In this document: positions 9,858-20,576 of the stretch, in pieces
How positions within the stretch are numbered: position 1 is the first letter of the stretch
Layout of the letters: each line of letters begins with the position of its first letter
From: Moritella sp. PE36
Lineage (GTDB): Bacteria > Pseudomonadota > Gammaproteobacteria > Enterobacterales > Moritellaceae
Direction of reading: 5' to 3'
Length of the DNA stretch: 64,000 nt
Assembly: GCF_000170855.1 (NCBI RefSeq)
Contig: NZ_ABCQ01000019.1
Span: forward strand, 1-64,000
Notes under the pieces: generated by a model
Seen by the model: only the letters and a program-made list of their open reading frames with translations
Database searches by the model: none
Told to the model about the DNA's origin: nothing
Position numbers and translations under genes: made by a program

Positions 9858-11012
9858 CTATTTAATAAAAGAAATATGCTTGCTGCGGGCAATTAAGAAT
9901 ACCGGCAACACAGCTAGCGCCATATAAATAAAGATGTCAGCTTTGACGATCGGATAAAATAGCCCAGATACAAACGTCAGAATGGCGATGGCTAAACTAA
10001 ACGGCAACGCGGCATAAATAGCTTGTGTCGCTACCGCATCTTCTTCACTGACACGTTCCGACATATAACGCATTGATGCCAGGTGTGCGACACCAAACGT
10101 CACCCCGTGTAATAACTGTGACAACATAATAGGCGTAACATCAACGGCGTAGCCTAATGTGGTCCAACGTAACACACTACCAGCAGCAGCAATGACAAAC
10201 ATCATGGCAATACTGACATTGCCAAAGAAGCGTTTACCAAACGCTAAAAAGAAGATCTCACCGGCAACCCCCACACTCCAGAAATAACCGATATAAGTTT
10301 CACTAATACCAATATCTTGCCAGTACACAGCACCAAAACCATAATAAGCCGCATGAGCACCTTGTAATAATGAGGTGATGGCTAAAAATGGCCAAAATGC
10401 TGGACGCTTTAATATAGTCAAAATACCCGAACTCGGTTTGCTGGTTGCCGTTCCACCTTCAGGCATATTCTTCGCGGGTGTAATAGTGAGTAGAAATAAG
10501 ATCCCAAGTCCAACAATAATCGACAATAAAATTATTTTATGATTAAACTCTTCGACCAAAAAGCCAGTTAACGCACTCGACAACATGAAACCAATCGAGC
10601 CCCACAACCGCACTCTGCCATAATCCATATTATTGTAGCGCACTAACTTCGCACCTATCGTCTCACCCAAGGCCATCAACGGTGAAAATATAAAGTTAGT
10701 TAAAATAACTAATAAAAAGATCGCATAGACATTTTCAATCAGATAAAAACCAGAGAACGCGACCATCGCAGTGAGCGTTAACCGCTGAACGCGGGTCAAT
10801 AGGGAGGTAGTGGAAACCAAGTTGCGGGTCAATAATAACGCCCCAGCAGAACGGGCAACGAGTGCAAATGCCAGCATACTACCGATCATTTCCGTGGAGA
10901 TACCTTCGCCTTTTAACCATAATGCCCAGAATGGCAGCAGAATACCAAATACACCGAAGAAAAAAGCGTAATAAAATCCCATCCATATTGATGATGGCAG
11001 TGCAAAGCGCAT
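9858..11012 (-). CDS. MFS transporter, HcaT/phenylpropionate-permease-like
   Basis: A 384-residue inner-membrane protein with about 12 hydrophobic segments. The N-terminal stretch (FYYAFFFGVFGILLPFWALWL) and the motif around YNNMDYGRVRLWGSIGFMLSS fit the PPP subgroup of major facilitator proteins (HcaT, nucleoside:H+ symporter-like). E. coli HcaT is thought to import 3-phenylpropionate, but no aromatic-degradation genes lie nearby, so the substrate here is open. It converges on the DsbD-alpha gene and is divergent from acs. Confidence 0.8.
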   Translation of the reverse strand: MRFALPSSIWMGFYYAFFFGVFGILLPFWALWLKGEGISTEMIGSMLAFALVARSAGALLLTRNLVSTTSLLTRVQRLTLTAMVAFSGFYLIENVYAIFLLVILTNFIFSPLMALGETIGAKLVRYNNMDYGRVRLWGSIGFMLSSALTGFLVEEFNHKIILLSIIVGLGILFLLTITPAKNMPEGGTATSKPSSGILTILKRPAFWPFLAITSLLQGAHAAYYGFGAVYWQDIGISETYIGYFWSVGVAGEIFFLAFGKRFFGNVSIAMMFVIAAAGSVLRWTTLGYAVDVTPIMLSQLLHGVTFGVAHLASMRYMSERVSEEDAVATQAIYAALPFSLAIAILTFVSGLFYPIVKADIFIYMALAVLPVFLIARSKHISFIK

Positions 11013-11307
11013 GTTGAATCCCTAAATAATGACATATCAGTCCAATAATTATCGATATTCTACGCCCTTAGTAATAGAGATGCGCTATTTTTCCATAAAA
11101 TATTATGATGACCTAGGCACTATTTCTTCTATATAAATTAATGATTAAAGCAAAGTCATCACAAAAAACTATCATTAATACTAAAGTCGTATTGCTAGAT
11201 ATTAGCGGTCATGGCATTTTTATTCACAGCAGATGTAAACAAAACCACAATAAAACATGCTTACATCCAGATGTGGACAAGGAATTAAATACTATTAAGG
11301 AAGAACA

Positions 11308-13254
11308 ATGAGCGACACTAAACTATATCCGGTACCTGCAGAATTTGCGCAAAACAGTTTATTAAATGACAGTGCTTATCAAGCCATGTACAAGCATTCA
11401 ATTACCGACCCGGAAGCCTTTTGGCGTGAACAAGGGCAAATAGTTGACTGGATCAAGCCTTATAGCCAAGTTAAAAGCACCAGTTTCCAACCTGGCAGTG
11501 TCGACATTAAATGGTTCCAAGACGGTAAACTTAATGTATCAGCCAACTGTCTTGATCGTCACTTAAAAGATAATGCCAACAAAACGGCCATTATTTGGGA
11601 AGGTGATGATCCCAACGATTCTGAAAAACTCACTTATCAAGACGTTTACGAAAAAGTTTGCCAATTTTCAAATGCATTAAAAGCCCAAGGCATTAAAAAA
11701 GGCGACGTCGTTTGTCTGTATATGCCAATGGTGCCAGAAGCCGCTATCGCGATGCTGGCTTGTACTCGTATTGGTGCCGTGCATACAATTGTATTCGCTG
11801 GTTTCTCAGCAGAAGCACTGGCCGATCGAATTAACAACTGCGGTGCGAAATTAGTCATTACTGCCGATGAAGGTGTGCGTGCTGGCCGTATTATTCGCCT
11901 CAAAGATTGTGTTGATAAAGCACTCGCTAAACCCCAAGTGACCAGTGTTAACAATGTCATTGTATTTGCCCGCACTAAAGCCGACATTGCATGGCATGAA
12001 GGCCGTGACCTGTGGTGGCATGATGTCGTCAAAGACCAGCCAAGTGAATGCGAACCAGAAGCGATGAATGCCGAAGATCCATTATTCATTCTTTATACTT
12101 CCGGCTCAACCGGTAAGCCCAAAGGCGTATTACACACCACAGGCGGTTATCTCGTGTATGCCACGATGACCTTTAAATATGTCTTTGATCATCAAGACAG
12201 CGACGTATTCTGGTGTACTGCCGATGTAGGTTGGATCACCGGCCACAGCTATTTAGTCTACGGACCACTGGCGAACGCCGCAACAACGGTATTATTTGAA
12301 GGTGTGCCAAACTATCCTGATACTGCTCGTATGAGTCAAGTGGTTGATAAACACCAGGTCACCACCCTTTATACGGCACCAACTGCCATCCGCGCATTAA
12401 TGGCCAAAGGCGATGATGCTATCACAGGCACCAAACGTACTTCACTGCGCTTAATGGGCTCGGTAGGCGAACCAATCAACCCTGAAGCATGGCAATGGTA
12501 TTACAACAAGATTGGCAACTCATCAACACCGATTGTCGATACTTGGTGGCAAACCGAAACGGGGGGTATTTTAATTACGCCTCTGCCAGGCGCAACGGCA
12601 CTGAAACCAGGCTCTGCAACCCGTCCATTCTTTGGTATTAGCCCTGCCTTGGTCGATAATGAAGGTAACTTGTTAGAAGGCGAGAATGAAGGTAACTTGG
12701 TTATTTTAGATTCTTGGCCTGGACAAATGCGTGGTATTTATGGCGATGAAAGCCGCTTTGAAGAAGCTTATTTCTCCACATTCCCGAATATGTACTGCAC
12801 CGGCGATGGTGCTAAACGTGATGCCGATGGTTATTACTGGATCACCGGTCGTGTCGATGATGTGCTTAATGTATCGGGTCACCGTATGGGTACCGCAGAA
12901 ATTGAAAGTGCATTAGTGTCACACAGCAAAATTGCCGAAGCCGCTGTCGTCGGTGTACCGCACGACATTAAAGGTCAGGGTATTTATGCGTACGTGACAT
13001 TGAATGCCGGCGAAAAAGCCGATGACGCATTAGTGGCCGAAGTCAAACAATGGGTTCGCAATGAAATTGGTGCGATTGCCACGCCGGATACGTTACATTG
13101 GACGGAGGCACTACCAAAAACCCGCTCAGGTAAGATCATGCGTCGTATCCTGCGTAAAGTAGCAACCAATGACACAGATTCGTTAGGGGATACATCAACG
13201 CTAGCAGACCCAAGCGTGGTTGATACTTTAATTGCTGAAAAGCAAGGAGCCTAA
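11308..13254 (+). CDS. acs: Acetyl-CoA synthetase (AMP-forming)
   Basis: The enzyme activates acetate to acetyl-CoA through acetyl-AMP, scavenging acetate in the cytoplasm. The 648 residues match the family length. Visible signatures are the adenylation P-loop [14 protein letters not shown] near residue 265, WWQTETGG near residue 413, [24 protein letters not shown] near residue 497, and the C-terminal [14 protein letters not shown], which holds the catalytic lysine that is reversibly acetylated in other bacteria. An AAGGAAG ribosome site precedes the ATG. The 295-bp upstream region is AT-rich; I see no confident operator in it. Confidence 0.97.
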   Translation: MSDTKLYPVPAEFAQNSLLNDSAYQAMYKHSITDPEAFWREQGQIVDWIKPYSQVKSTSFQPGSVDIKWFQDGKLNVSANCLDRHLKDNANKTAIIWEGDDPNDSEKLTYQDVYEKVCQFSNALKAQGIKKGDVVCLYMPMVPEAAIAMLACTRIGAVHTIVFAGFSAEALADRINNCGAKLVITADEGVRAGRIIRLKDCVDKALAKPQVTSVNNVIVFARTKADIAWHEGRDLWWHDVVKDQPSECEPEAMNAEDPLFILYTSGSTGKPKGVLHTTGGYLVYATMTFKYVFDHQDSDVFWCTADVGWITGHSYLVYGPLANAATTVLFEGVPNYPDTARMSQVVDKHQVTTLYTAPTAIRALMAKGDDAITGTKRTSLRLMGSVGEPINPEAWQWYYNKIGNSSTPIVDTWWQTETGGILITPLPGATALKPGSATRPFFGISPALVDNEGNLLEGENEGNLVILDSWPGQMRGIYGDESRFEEAYFSTFPNMYCTGDGAKRDADGYYWITGRVDDVLNVSGHRMGTAEIESALVSHSKIAEAAVVGVPHDIKGQGIYAYVTLNAGEKADDALVAEVKQWVRNEIGAIATPDTLHWTEALPKTRSGKIMRRILRKVATNDTDSLGDTSTLADPSVVDTLIAEKQGA

Positions 13255-13312
13255 ACAATCACACGATAGTAGGTCGATAACCTGCTATCGCGTTATTACT
13301 TTATTACCTTTC

Positions 13313-13348
13313 ATCGGTGTCACCCTAGCCTTGGTCACACCGATTTTT
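13313..13348 (+). terminator. Rho-independent terminator of acs
   Basis: ATCGGTGTCACC and GGTCACACCGAT form a 12-bp stem with one mismatch, followed by six T residues. A further hairpin (GATAG-AGGT / ACCT-CTATC, 13264-13289) without a T run lies just before it. The rest of the 13255-13665 gap is AT-rich and should hold the aroQ-acc promoter; no unambiguous boxes were found. Confidence 0.82.
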
Positions 13349-13665
13349 TATTCTTGTATCAGCGATAATGACCATTTCAATTAATTGACAATTCTATCAA
13401 CAACAGCCTCTATAAACCCACCAACACGCTACGCGATAACAGCCTTATTTATCATGTGCGCTAGGTTTAAATTAGAGTGTAAACTTTAATAAAATATCAG
13501 ATAAGACCAGTTAAATGCTGTTATATTCTTCGAAAATCATATAATGTGTAGAAAATTAGCAACAATTATACTTTATATATATTTATAGTTGGAGTGTTCA
13601 GAAATACTAACGATATCAGCATTATTGGCGAAGTTAGTGTGATTTTACCAGACAATGGAAGCAAT

Positions 13666-14124
13666 ATGCCGAACAAACCCAGAATATTGTTACTCAACGG
13701 ACCGAATCTAAATCTTTTAGGTAAAAGAGAACCTGAGACTTACGGCTATCAAACACTTAGTGACATTGTAGAACATTTAACCGATGTTGCAACTGAGCAC
13801 GATATTGATCTGCGCCACGAACAATCTAACGCAGAGCACGAGCTTATAGATCATATTCATGCGGCAATGGGTAATACTGATTTTATCATTATCAACCCAG
13901 CAGCATATACGCATACCAGTGTCGCAATTAGAGATGCATTATTAGGGGTTTCAATCCCATTTATCGAAGTACACCTCTCTAATGTACACGCACGAGAACA
14001 ATTTCGTCATCATTCTTATCTGTCCGATGTCGCCAAAGGCGTTATTTGTGGATTAGGTGCTGATGGTTATGAATTTGCGTTGCTTTCTGCTGCCAAACAG
14101 CTAAAGCAAACTAACAACAAATAA
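13666..14124 (+). CDS. aroQ: 3-dehydroquinate dehydratase, type II
   Basis: This cytoplasmic shikimate-pathway enzyme dehydrates 3-dehydroquinate to 3-dehydroshikimate. The 152-residue product has the type II signature [21 protein letters not shown], where the Tyr is the catalytic residue, then the [14 protein letters not shown] loop, [18 protein letters not shown] and the [13 protein letters not shown] block. I use the ATG at 13666, preceded by GGAAG, because homologues start this close to the signature; a longer frame from a GTG at 13594 adds an unsupported N-terminus. First gene of the conserved gammaproteobacterial aroQ-accB-accC unit. Confidence 0.95.
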   Translation: MPNKPRILLLNGPNLNLLGKREPETYGYQTLSDIVEHLTDVATEHDIDLRHEQSNAEHELIDHIHAAMGNTDFIIINPAAYTHTSVAIRDALLGVSIPFIEVHLSNVHAREQFRHHSYLSDVAKGVICGLGADGYEFALLSAAKQLKQTNNK

Positions 14125-14134
14125 TAAAGAGATT

Positions 14135-14587
14135 ATGATGGATATCCGTAAAATTAAAAAACTGATTGAACTTGTTGAAGAGTCTGGCATTGCTGAATTA
14201 GAAATTTCTGAAGGCGAAGAGTCGGTACGCATCAATCGCTTTAGCAGCGTAGCACCACAAGTACAATATGCACCAGCACCGATTGCGGCACCAGTAGCAG
14301 CTGCACCTATCGCACCAGCGGCAGCAGTTGAAGCGGCTCCAGCAGAAGTAGCAGGCCATCAGGTTCGCGCTCCTATGGTTGGCACTTTCTATGATGCAGC
14401 ATCGCCCGGCGCAGCACCTTTTGTAACGATTGGCCAAACTGTCAATGTTGGCGATACGCTGTGTATCTTAGAAGCGATGAAGATGATGAATCAAATCGAA
14501 TCAGATAAAGCTGGCGTAGTTAAAGCTATCCTAGCGACAGACGGTCAAGCTATTGAGTTTGATGAACCACTTTTCATCATTGAATAA
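14135..14587 (+). CDS. accB: Biotin carboxyl carrier protein of acetyl-CoA carboxylase
   Basis: BCCP carries CO2 on a lysine-linked biotin between the carboxylase and transferase halves of acetyl-CoA carboxylase, the first step of fatty acid synthesis. The 150-residue product shows an N-terminal helix ([22 protein letters not shown]), a Pro/Ala linker at residues 42-72, and a C-terminal biotinyl domain with the EAMKMMNQ motif, whose second residue-pair lysine receives biotin. Two adjacent ATG codons open the frame; either could be used. It lies 10 bases after aroQ and 14 before accC, so the three are one operon. Confidence 0.97.
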   Translation: MMDIRKIKKLIELVEESGIAELEISEGEESVRINRFSSVAPQVQYAPAPIAAPVAAAPIAPAAAVEAAPAEVAGHQVRAPMVGTFYDAASPGAAPFVTIGQTVNVGDTLCILEAMKMMNQIESDKAGVVKAILATDGQAIEFDEPLFIIE

Positions 14588-14601
14588 CTACGAGGTTTCC
14601 A

Positions 14602-15960
14602 ATGTTGGATAAAGTTGTTATCGCCAATCGCGGCGAAATCGCACTACGTATTCTTCGCGCTTGTAAAGAAATGGGTATTAAAACTGTAGCCATACACTCA
14701 ACAGCCGATCGTGAACTAAAGCATGTATTACTGGCTGATGAAACAGTTTGTATCGGTAAGCCTGCTGCCGCAGACAGTTACTTAAATGTACCTGCGATCT
14801 TAAGCGCAGCTGAGATCACCGGCGCCGTTGCTATTCACCCGGGTTATGGCTTTTTAGCTGAAAACGCGGATTTTGCTGAACAGGTAGAGCAGTCAGGTTT
14901 TATTTTTATTGGTCCTAAAGCTGAAACAATCCGTCTCATGGGCGATAAAGTATCTGCTATTGCGGCAATGAAAAAAGCCGGTGTACCTTGCGTACCAGGT
15001 TCTGATGGCCCGCTCGATACAGACGCGCAACGTAATAAAAATATTGCTAAACGTATTGGTTACCCGATCATTATTAAAGCTGCCGGTGGCGGTGGCGGTC
15101 GTGGTATGCGTGTAGTGCATGAAGAATCTAAATTACTTGACTCGATCGCATTAACCCGTAACGAAGCCGGAACATTCTTTGGTAACGACATGGTATACAT
15201 GGAGAAATTCTTAGAGAATCCTCGCCATGTTGAGGTCCAAATACTGGCTGATGGCCAAGGTAATGCAATCTACCTTGGTGAACGTGATTGTTCACTACAA
15301 CGTCGTCATCAAAAAGTAGTTGAAGAAGCGCCAGCACCAGGTATCACCGCTGACATTCGTCGTCATATCGGTGAACGCTGTAGTCGTGCCTGTGTTGATA
15401 TCAACTACCGTGGCGCTGGTACCTTTGAATTCTTGTATGAAAACGGTGAGTTCTATTTCATCGAAATGAATACCCGAATTCAGGTTGAACATACTGTTAC
15501 CGAAATGGTCACTGGTATTGATCTGATCAAAGCGCAATTACGTATCGCCGCGGGCATGCCACTGTCGGTATCTCAGGATGAAGTGCGTCTGACCGGTCAT
15601 TCACTTGAATGTCGTATCAATGCCGAAGATCCGGTGACATTTGCACCGAGTCCAGGTCTGATCAAACGTTTCCATGCTGCAGGCGGTTTTGGCGTACGTT
15701 GGGAATCACATATCTATGCGGGTTATAAAGTACCACCGCATTATGATTCCATGATTGGTAAATTAATCACTTACGGTGAAAACCGTGACGTGGCAATCGC
15801 CAGAATGCGTAATGCCTTAAGTGAAATGGTGATTGATGGTATTAAGACCAACATTCCACTGCATCTCGAGATTTTAAGTGATGAAAACTTCCAGAATGGT
15901 GGTACTAATATCCATTATTTAGAGAAGAAATTAGCTCAAAAAGCGCTAGACGCGAAATAG
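14602..15960 (+). CDS. accC: Acetyl-CoA carboxylase, biotin carboxylase subunit
   Basis: The subunit carboxylates biotin on AccB using ATP and bicarbonate. The 452 residues match the family length. Visible landmarks are the N-terminal [16 protein letters not shown], the ATP-grasp glycine loop [14 protein letters not shown] near residue 159, [21 protein letters not shown] near residue 229, and [20 protein letters not shown] near residue 289 with catalytic Glu and Arg residues. In E. coli, panF and prmA follow shortly downstream. Here about 19.7 kb of accessory genes intervene before prmA. Confidence 0.97.
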   Translation: MLDKVVIANRGEIALRILRACKEMGIKTVAIHSTADRELKHVLLADETVCIGKPAAADSYLNVPAILSAAEITGAVAIHPGYGFLAENADFAEQVEQSGFIFIGPKAETIRLMGDKVSAIAAMKKAGVPCVPGSDGPLDTDAQRNKNIAKRIGYPIIIKAAGGGGGRGMRVVHEESKLLDSIALTRNEAGTFFGNDMVYMEKFLENPRHVEVQILADGQGNAIYLGERDCSLQRRHQKVVEEAPAPGITADIRRHIGERCSRACVDINYRGAGTFEFLYENGEFYFIEMNTRIQVEHTVTEMVTGIDLIKAQLRIAAGMPLSVSQDEVRLTGHSLECRINAEDPVTFAPSPGLIKRFHAAGGFGVRWESHIYAGYKVPPHYDSMIGKLITYGENRDVAIARMRNALSEMVIDGIKTNIPLHLEILSDENFQNGGTNIHYLEKKLAQKALDAK

Positions 15961-16003
15961 GAACTAAATCAGTTCTAAATAAGAGTTAAGCTCATTGCAG
16001 ATC

Positions 16004-16040
16004 AAAAAAACCCAAGCGATTTACTCGTCTTGGGTTTTTT
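16004..16040 (+). terminator. Rho-independent terminator of aroQ-accBC
   Basis: AAAAACCCAAG-CGA and TCG-CTTGGGTTTTT form a long stem ending in six T residues, 44 bases past accC. The remaining DNA up to the chitinase (16041-16426) is AT-rich and should hold the chitinase promoter; I see no clear regulatory repeat there. Confidence 0.9.
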
Positions 16041-16426
16041 ATTATGCGCCTAAAATTAGCTGGTATTACCTCTATAATCACTAATAGATTTAACCGCATT
16101 ACCCGTCCGAAATTCCCTAAATCTATTGAAACCCTCCTGTAGCAACAAGATAAAATCATTCAACGAAATAAAATAGATGTAAATTACATATAAAACAATA
16201 CGTTACAAATTAAACTATGAGTGATACATTCTATTTAGACCATTTATCCTGATCCTGCATATTATTTTTATTAACCATCGCTATAGGCATTATTTTTTCT
16301 CTCATAAAAAAGAGTGCTGTGTACAAGCCCCCCTAAATAACTATACATTTTATTGTAGTTTAATAGCGTATTAACAATAAGATAGGATATTTCATTGCGT
16401 CAACAGCGTTAATTTGGGGAATAATT

Positions 16427-18079
16427 ATGAAGCTAAGATCTATACTTTCGGCGGCAATCTTTACCGGCTTATTTTCAACAGCGGGTATTGCAGGGACGAT
16501 CACCTCACAGGACGACAATGTGGTCGTTGGTTACTGGCACAACTGGTGTGATGGTGGTGGTTATAAGGGGGGTAATGCCCCTTGTATTGACCTCAACGAA
16601 GTCAACCCGCAGTATAATGTCGTCAACATTTCATTTATGAAAGTTTATGATACCGCAGAAGGTCGAATCCCAACCTTTAAACTAGATCCAACAATAGGTA
16701 TGAGTGAAGCTGAATTTATCGAGCAGATCAATACCCTTAATAGTCAGGGACGCAGTGTACTACTGGCCCTTGGTGGTGCAGATGCACATATCGCGTTAAC
16801 TCGAGGTGATGAGGATGCACTCGCAGCAGAAATTATACGTCTAACAGATCGTTACGGCTTTGATGGTCTCGATATCGATTTAGAACAAGCTGCTATCACG
16901 GCTGAAGATAACCAATATGTCATTCCTACAGCATTAAAAATGGTGAAAGATCATTACCGTAAAACCGGTGACAACTTTATGATCACCATGGCGCCAGAAT
17001 TCCCATACTTAACTGCAAATGGCGCTTATACCCCCTACTTGACCGAGCTCGATGGTTATTATGATTTTATTAATCCGCAATTCTATAACCAGGGTGGCGA
17101 CGGTCTTTGGATTGAAGGGGTTGGTTGGATAGCACAAAACAACGACGAGTTAAAAGAAGAGTTTATTTACTACATTGCAGATTCTCTCATTAACGGCACG
17201 CGTAATTTCCACAAGATACCACATGATAAACTGGTGTTTGGACTGCCTTCGAGTAATGATGCAGCCGCCACCGGTTATGTCAAAGATCCTCAAGATTTGT
17301 ATCGCGCGTTTGATCGTTTAAAAGCCCAAGGACAACCACTACGTGGCGTCATGACCTGGTCAGTAAACTGGGATATGGGCACTGATGCGGCCAACAACAG
17401 TTACAATCAGCAGTTTATTAAAGATTACGGCAATTTTATTCATAATCAATTACCGCCGATCATCGATATGACGCCAACCTTAGCTGGTATTGTCGATACT
17501 CGTATCGAGCTTAATGGTCATTTTGATCCTTTAACAGGTATTACCGCTAAAGATTATCAGGGTAACGACATCACTGATAGTGTGGCAGTAACCGGTCATG
17601 TCGATACTAACCAAGTCGGTGAATATCTATTAACGTACAGCGTCAGCAGTGATGACAAAACCGCAAATCAAGTGCGTAAGGTAACGGTATACGAAGTATT
17701 ACCAAGCTTTAACGGTATCACGGATACCACCATTGTGATTGGGAGTCAGTTTGATCCAATGCTGGGCGTAACAGCCAGCCATCCAACCCAAGGCGATCTT
17801 ACTAGTAACATCACTGTCGCAGGTGGGGTAAATATCGATGCTATAGGTGAATATGAGTTAACTTACACTTTAACCTACGGCCAAGATAATCAGCAAACCA
17901 TGACCGATAAGCGTATTGTCACTGTGGTAAGCGACATAATTAACGACAGTGATTGGCAAGCGGATAGCATCTATGTGGGTGGAGATAAAGTCACCCATAA
18001 CGGTTCAACATGGACAGCGCAATGGTGGACGACAGGTGAAGAACCAGGCACAACGGGTGAATGGGGGGTATGGCGTTAA
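16427..18079 (+). CDS. Secreted GH18 chitinase with two Ig-like domains and a chitin-binding domain
   Basis: An endo-acting type of chitin hydrolase exported from the cell. Residues 1-23 are a signal peptide. The GH18 barrel (about residues 30-345) has the catalytic motif DGLDIDLE with Glu153 as proton donor. Two Ig-like repeats follow (about 346-425 and 426-505), each with the pattern LTYSVS/LTYTLT before a short linker. A C-terminal CBM5/12-type domain spans about residues 510-550, with exposed aromatics in WTAQWWTTGEEPGTTGEWGVW. Length, domain order and Glu153 agree with what I remember of MmChi60 from Moritella marina. Own terminator; no chitin-oligosaccharide genes nearby. Confidence 0.95.
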   Translation: MKLRSILSAAIFTGLFSTAGIAGTITSQDDNVVVGYWHNWCDGGGYKGGNAPCIDLNEVNPQYNVVNISFMKVYDTAEGRIPTFKLDPTIGMSEAEFIEQINTLNSQGRSVLLALGGADAHIALTRGDEDALAAEIIRLTDRYGFDGLDIDLEQAAITAEDNQYVIPTALKMVKDHYRKTGDNFMITMAPEFPYLTANGAYTPYLTELDGYYDFINPQFYNQGGDGLWIEGVGWIAQNNDELKEEFIYYIADSLINGTRNFHKIPHDKLVFGLPSSNDAAATGYVKDPQDLYRAFDRLKAQGQPLRGVMTWSVNWDMGTDAANNSYNQQFIKDYGNFIHNQLPPIIDMTPTLAGIVDTRIELNGHFDPLTGITAKDYQGNDITDSVAVTGHVDTNQVGEYLLTYSVSSDDKTANQVRKVTVYEVLPSFNGITDTTIVIGSQFDPMLGVTASHPTQGDLTSNITVAGGVNIDAIGEYELTYTLTYGQDNQQTMTDKRIVTVVSDIINDSDWQADSIYVGGDKVTHNGSTWTAQWWTTGEEPGTTGEWGVWR

Positions 18080-18122
18080 TAACTGACAAGATAATATTGA
18101 TTAAATAGATCAGTTAAAACCA

Positions 18123-18160
18123 AAAATCCAGTATTCGCTTCACGTTAATACTGGATTTTT
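18123..18160. terminator. Terminator between chitinase and FAD oxidase genes
   Basis: AAAATCCAGTATT and AATACTGGATTTT form a 13-bp perfect stem followed by T residues. The genes converge and the stem has A/T flanks on both sides, so it probably works in both directions. Confidence 0.88.
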
Positions 18161-18180
18161 ATTGTGTTCAAATTATCGAA

Positions 18181-19635
18181 TTATTTATCCGCTTTACCGG
18201 CCGAGTTTGCAAACTTAGCCAACTGTTTATCGAACCAGAAAGGCCTGGTGTCATTATCTTCGCAGCGCTCTTTACGGCGAATAGCATTACGTACCATCAT
18301 GGTGCCTAACCAACGCACGGGTTCAGGTGGAAAGCCACCTTTCGGCCCTGTTGTTAAGCCGTTATGACTCCATTTATCGTTATTACCGAGTAGCATAGAT
18401 GCTAATATTTTGCCGCCAATCCAGGTTTGGCCAACGCCACTGCCGGAATAACCAAAGCCATAATAAATATTACCTGAGTCTGCAATTTTGCCAAAGAATG
18501 GCAAGCCAGTCGCCGAACGATCGGATGGCCCAGTCCAAGTCACGGCAAACTCTTCATCCACCAGCGTCGGGAATAACTTATCAAACGACTCTCGTAGTAG
18601 TTTGCCATACCGTGTAGGCTGATCGAATAAGGGCCTTACTGCATTACCATAAGAGAAGTGATTACCGCCCTTGCCTAACATTAACCGACCATCAGGTGTG
18701 GTCCGGTAATAATGCACAAAGGTACGTGAATCGAGCACGGTTTTACCGTCCGTTATCCCCATTTTTTTTAACTTTTCGGGTATCGGTTTGGTGATCGCCA
18801 TATCTGACGAGACCACCACAATTTTATTTTTAAACTGTGGAAATTGTTCTAACATCCAAGCATTCAATGCCATCACCGCTTTCGCCGCATAAACAGTCCC
18901 TTGCGGGGTATTAATCACCACTTTATGTTGAGCATTTTTATTACTGTTTGTTGGTTTAACCGCATTATCATTAATGACTAACATCGGGGTATTTTCATAA
19001 ATACGCACCCCAAGTTGCTCTGCCACGCGTTTTAAACCACGGGCTAATTTCCCGGGTTGCACACTGGCGGCTACCGGAGAGAAATGTCCTGCTTGATGTA
19101 ATTCAGAGCCGGCATGCTGTTGTACTTTCTTCGCTTCCCACGCCTGCCAACTGTTTAATTGATGTTTATCTAACGCCGCTAATGTCGCCTCTAACCCACC
19201 GGTTTGCGCGGTATTCGTGGCGGTAAATAAGGTGCCGTCACGACGCAGTTCCGCATCAATGTTGTACTGCAAACAAAAGGCTTCAATTTCATCTACCGCT
19301 TGCTCTGATGCTTTGACTAATTCAACCGCCTGCGCTTCGCCATACAAACGTTGCATCGACAAGTACTTAGTCGACCACGTTAACATGCAACCACCATTAC
19401 GCCCCGATGCGCCACTACCACAGAGGCTTTTCTCGATGATCATGACATCCAGTGTTGGCTGTTGCTGTTTGAGTTGGATCGCGGTCCACAATCCCGTGTA
19501 ACCACCACCCACAATACACACATCGGCGACGGTATCGGCAGTGAGCGCTTGTGGTTGCACACCATTACGGTAGTCCTCTTCAAGATCCATCGCTTGTTGA
19601 AACCAAAAAGGTTGAAACTCAGGCTGTTTAGTCAT
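18181..19635 (-). CDS. FAD-dependent aminophosphonate oxidoreductase (DAO family)
   Basis: The 484-residue product has the FAD-binding Rossmann motif VCIVGGGYTGLWTAIQL at about residue 37 and the D-amino-acid-oxidase fold layout, ending with GFGYSGSGVGQTWIGGK that closes over the flavin. Its place directly after phnX, sharing a TAATG overlap, matches the recurrent phosphonate-cluster oxidases. Some of these (published as PbfC and PbfD) oxidatively deaminate 2-aminoethylphosphonate or its N-methyl form to phosphonoacetaldehyde. Because phnW is also present, I lean toward a PbfD-like enzyme for N-alkylated substrates, but the sequence alone does not decide. No signal peptide, so cytoplasmic. 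Last gene of the phnW operon. Confidence 0.82.
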   Translation of the reverse strand: MTKQPEFQPFWFQQAMDLEEDYRNGVQPQALTADTVADVCIVGGGYTGLWTAIQLKQQQPTLDVMIIEKSLCGSGASGRNGGCMLTWSTKYLSMQRLYGEAQAVELVKASEQAVDEIEAFCLQYNIDAELRRDGTLFTATNTAQTGGLEATLAALDKHQLNSWQAWEAKKVQQHAGSELHQAGHFSPVAASVQPGKLARGLKRVAEQLGVRIYENTPMLVINDNAVKPTNSNKNAQHKVVINTPQGTVYAAKAVMALNAWMLEQFPQFKNKIVVVSSDMAITKPIPEKLKKMGITDGKTVLDSRTFVHYYRTTPDGRLMLGKGGNHFSYGNAVRPLFDQPTRYGKLLRESFDKLFPTLVDEEFAVTWTGPSDRSATGLPFFGKIADSGNIYYGFGYSGSGVGQTWIGGKILASMLLGNNDKWSHNGLTTGPKGGFPPEPVRWLGTMMVRNAIRRKERCEDNDTRPFWFDKQLAKFANSAGKADK

Positions 19636-20477
19636 TACGGACGTTCACCAGCGGCTAAACGTGCATCAATATCGGCAACCACTTGTGGTAGGTCAGCAAT
19701 GGTATCAATCAGGTAATGGGCGTTAAATGGCGTGAAACGATCACGGGCTTTCTCACGCGCCTGGTGTAATGTCGCTGCGTCTGCGGCAAGGTATTCTTCG
19801 AGTGTGAGACCCGCTTCGTTACCCGATAACAATAAGCCCACCGTCCACATGCCAGCATTGTGGCCTTCTTCAATGCCCGGTACCGAATCATCCACTTTAA
19901 TGCAGGCGCCAACATCGGTCACCGCCATATCAATCACGTTTTTAAGCACCATGTAAGGTGCTGGGCGACCGCCTGCCGCTAGGTCATCGGTAGCAACAAC
20001 ACAATCTGGCACATAGCCTTTTGCTGCCGCGATAGGAATGAGCTTATCCATGACCACACGGGGATAACCAGAGCATGAACCAATTTTAATCCCTTGCTGT
20101 TTTAAGCCATTAACCACATCGAGTGCATGTGGGATTGGATCAGCATGCTCGCCAACTTTAGCGATCTGCAGCGGCATAAATGTTTGGTAAATCGCATCAA
20201 TATCAGCGGTACTGATCGTCGACCCGAACTGTGCTTGCCAACGCGCGGCAACATCTGGTAATGCCGATACCGCTTTAATGTGATCCCATTTACCTAGGCC
20301 CATAGGCACACGTGCTTCCGCTAAACTAATAGTAAAATTATACTGCGCTTTAAATGCGGCAATAAAAATAGTGGTCGGGGCAAATGAACCGAAATCAACG
20401 ATAGTACCCGCCCAATCAAAAATAACAGACTGAACATGATTAAGTTTTACTGACTGATCTTGTACGATGTTAGACAT
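19635..20477 (-). CDS. phnX: Phosphonoacetaldehyde hydrolase
   Basis: PhnX splits the C-P bond of phosphonoacetaldehyde into acetaldehyde and phosphate, the final step of 2-aminoethylphosphonate use. HAD-family motifs are clear: the nucleophile motif VIFDWAGTIVDFG near residue 20, the cap-domain lysine in MGLGKWDHIKAV that forms the Schiff base, and GSCSGYPRVVMDKLI and KVDDSVPGIEEG for phosphate and Mg2+. I use the ATG at 20477; a TTG-initiated frame starts five codons earlier but the GGA ribosome site would then overlap it. Its TAA stop overlaps the ATG of the FAD oxidase, so the two are coupled. Confidence 0.95.
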   Translation of the reverse strand: MSNIVQDQSVKLNHVQSVIFDWAGTIVDFGSFAPTTIFIAAFKAQYNFTISLAEARVPMGLGKWDHIKAVSALPDVAARWQAQFGSTISTADIDAIYQTFMPLQIAKVGEHADPIPHALDVVNGLKQQGIKIGSCSGYPRVVMDKLIPIAAAKGYVPDCVVATDDLAAGGRPAPYMVLKNVIDMAVTDVGACIKVDDSVPGIEEGHNAGMWTVGLLLSGNEAGLTLEEYLAADAATLHQAREKARDRFTPFNAHYLIDTIADLPQVVADIDARLAAGERP

Positions 20478-20576
20478 AATAATATTTTCCAAAGTAAGAG
20501 TTTGTTGATAATTGGGTAAACTGTTTTATAACTAATATTTTTGAATGATTTGTTAACTACGGTTAATTAACACTTT

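Noticed and set aside
11041-11307. CRP-type site upstream of acs
   Set aside because: acs is CRP-activated in E. coli, but I could not find a convincing TGTGA-N6-TCACA dyad here, so none is reported.
13594-13665. GTG-initiated N-terminal extension of aroQ
   Set aside because: Family members start at the internal ATG, which has a proper ribosome site; the extra 24 residues look like translated leader DNA.
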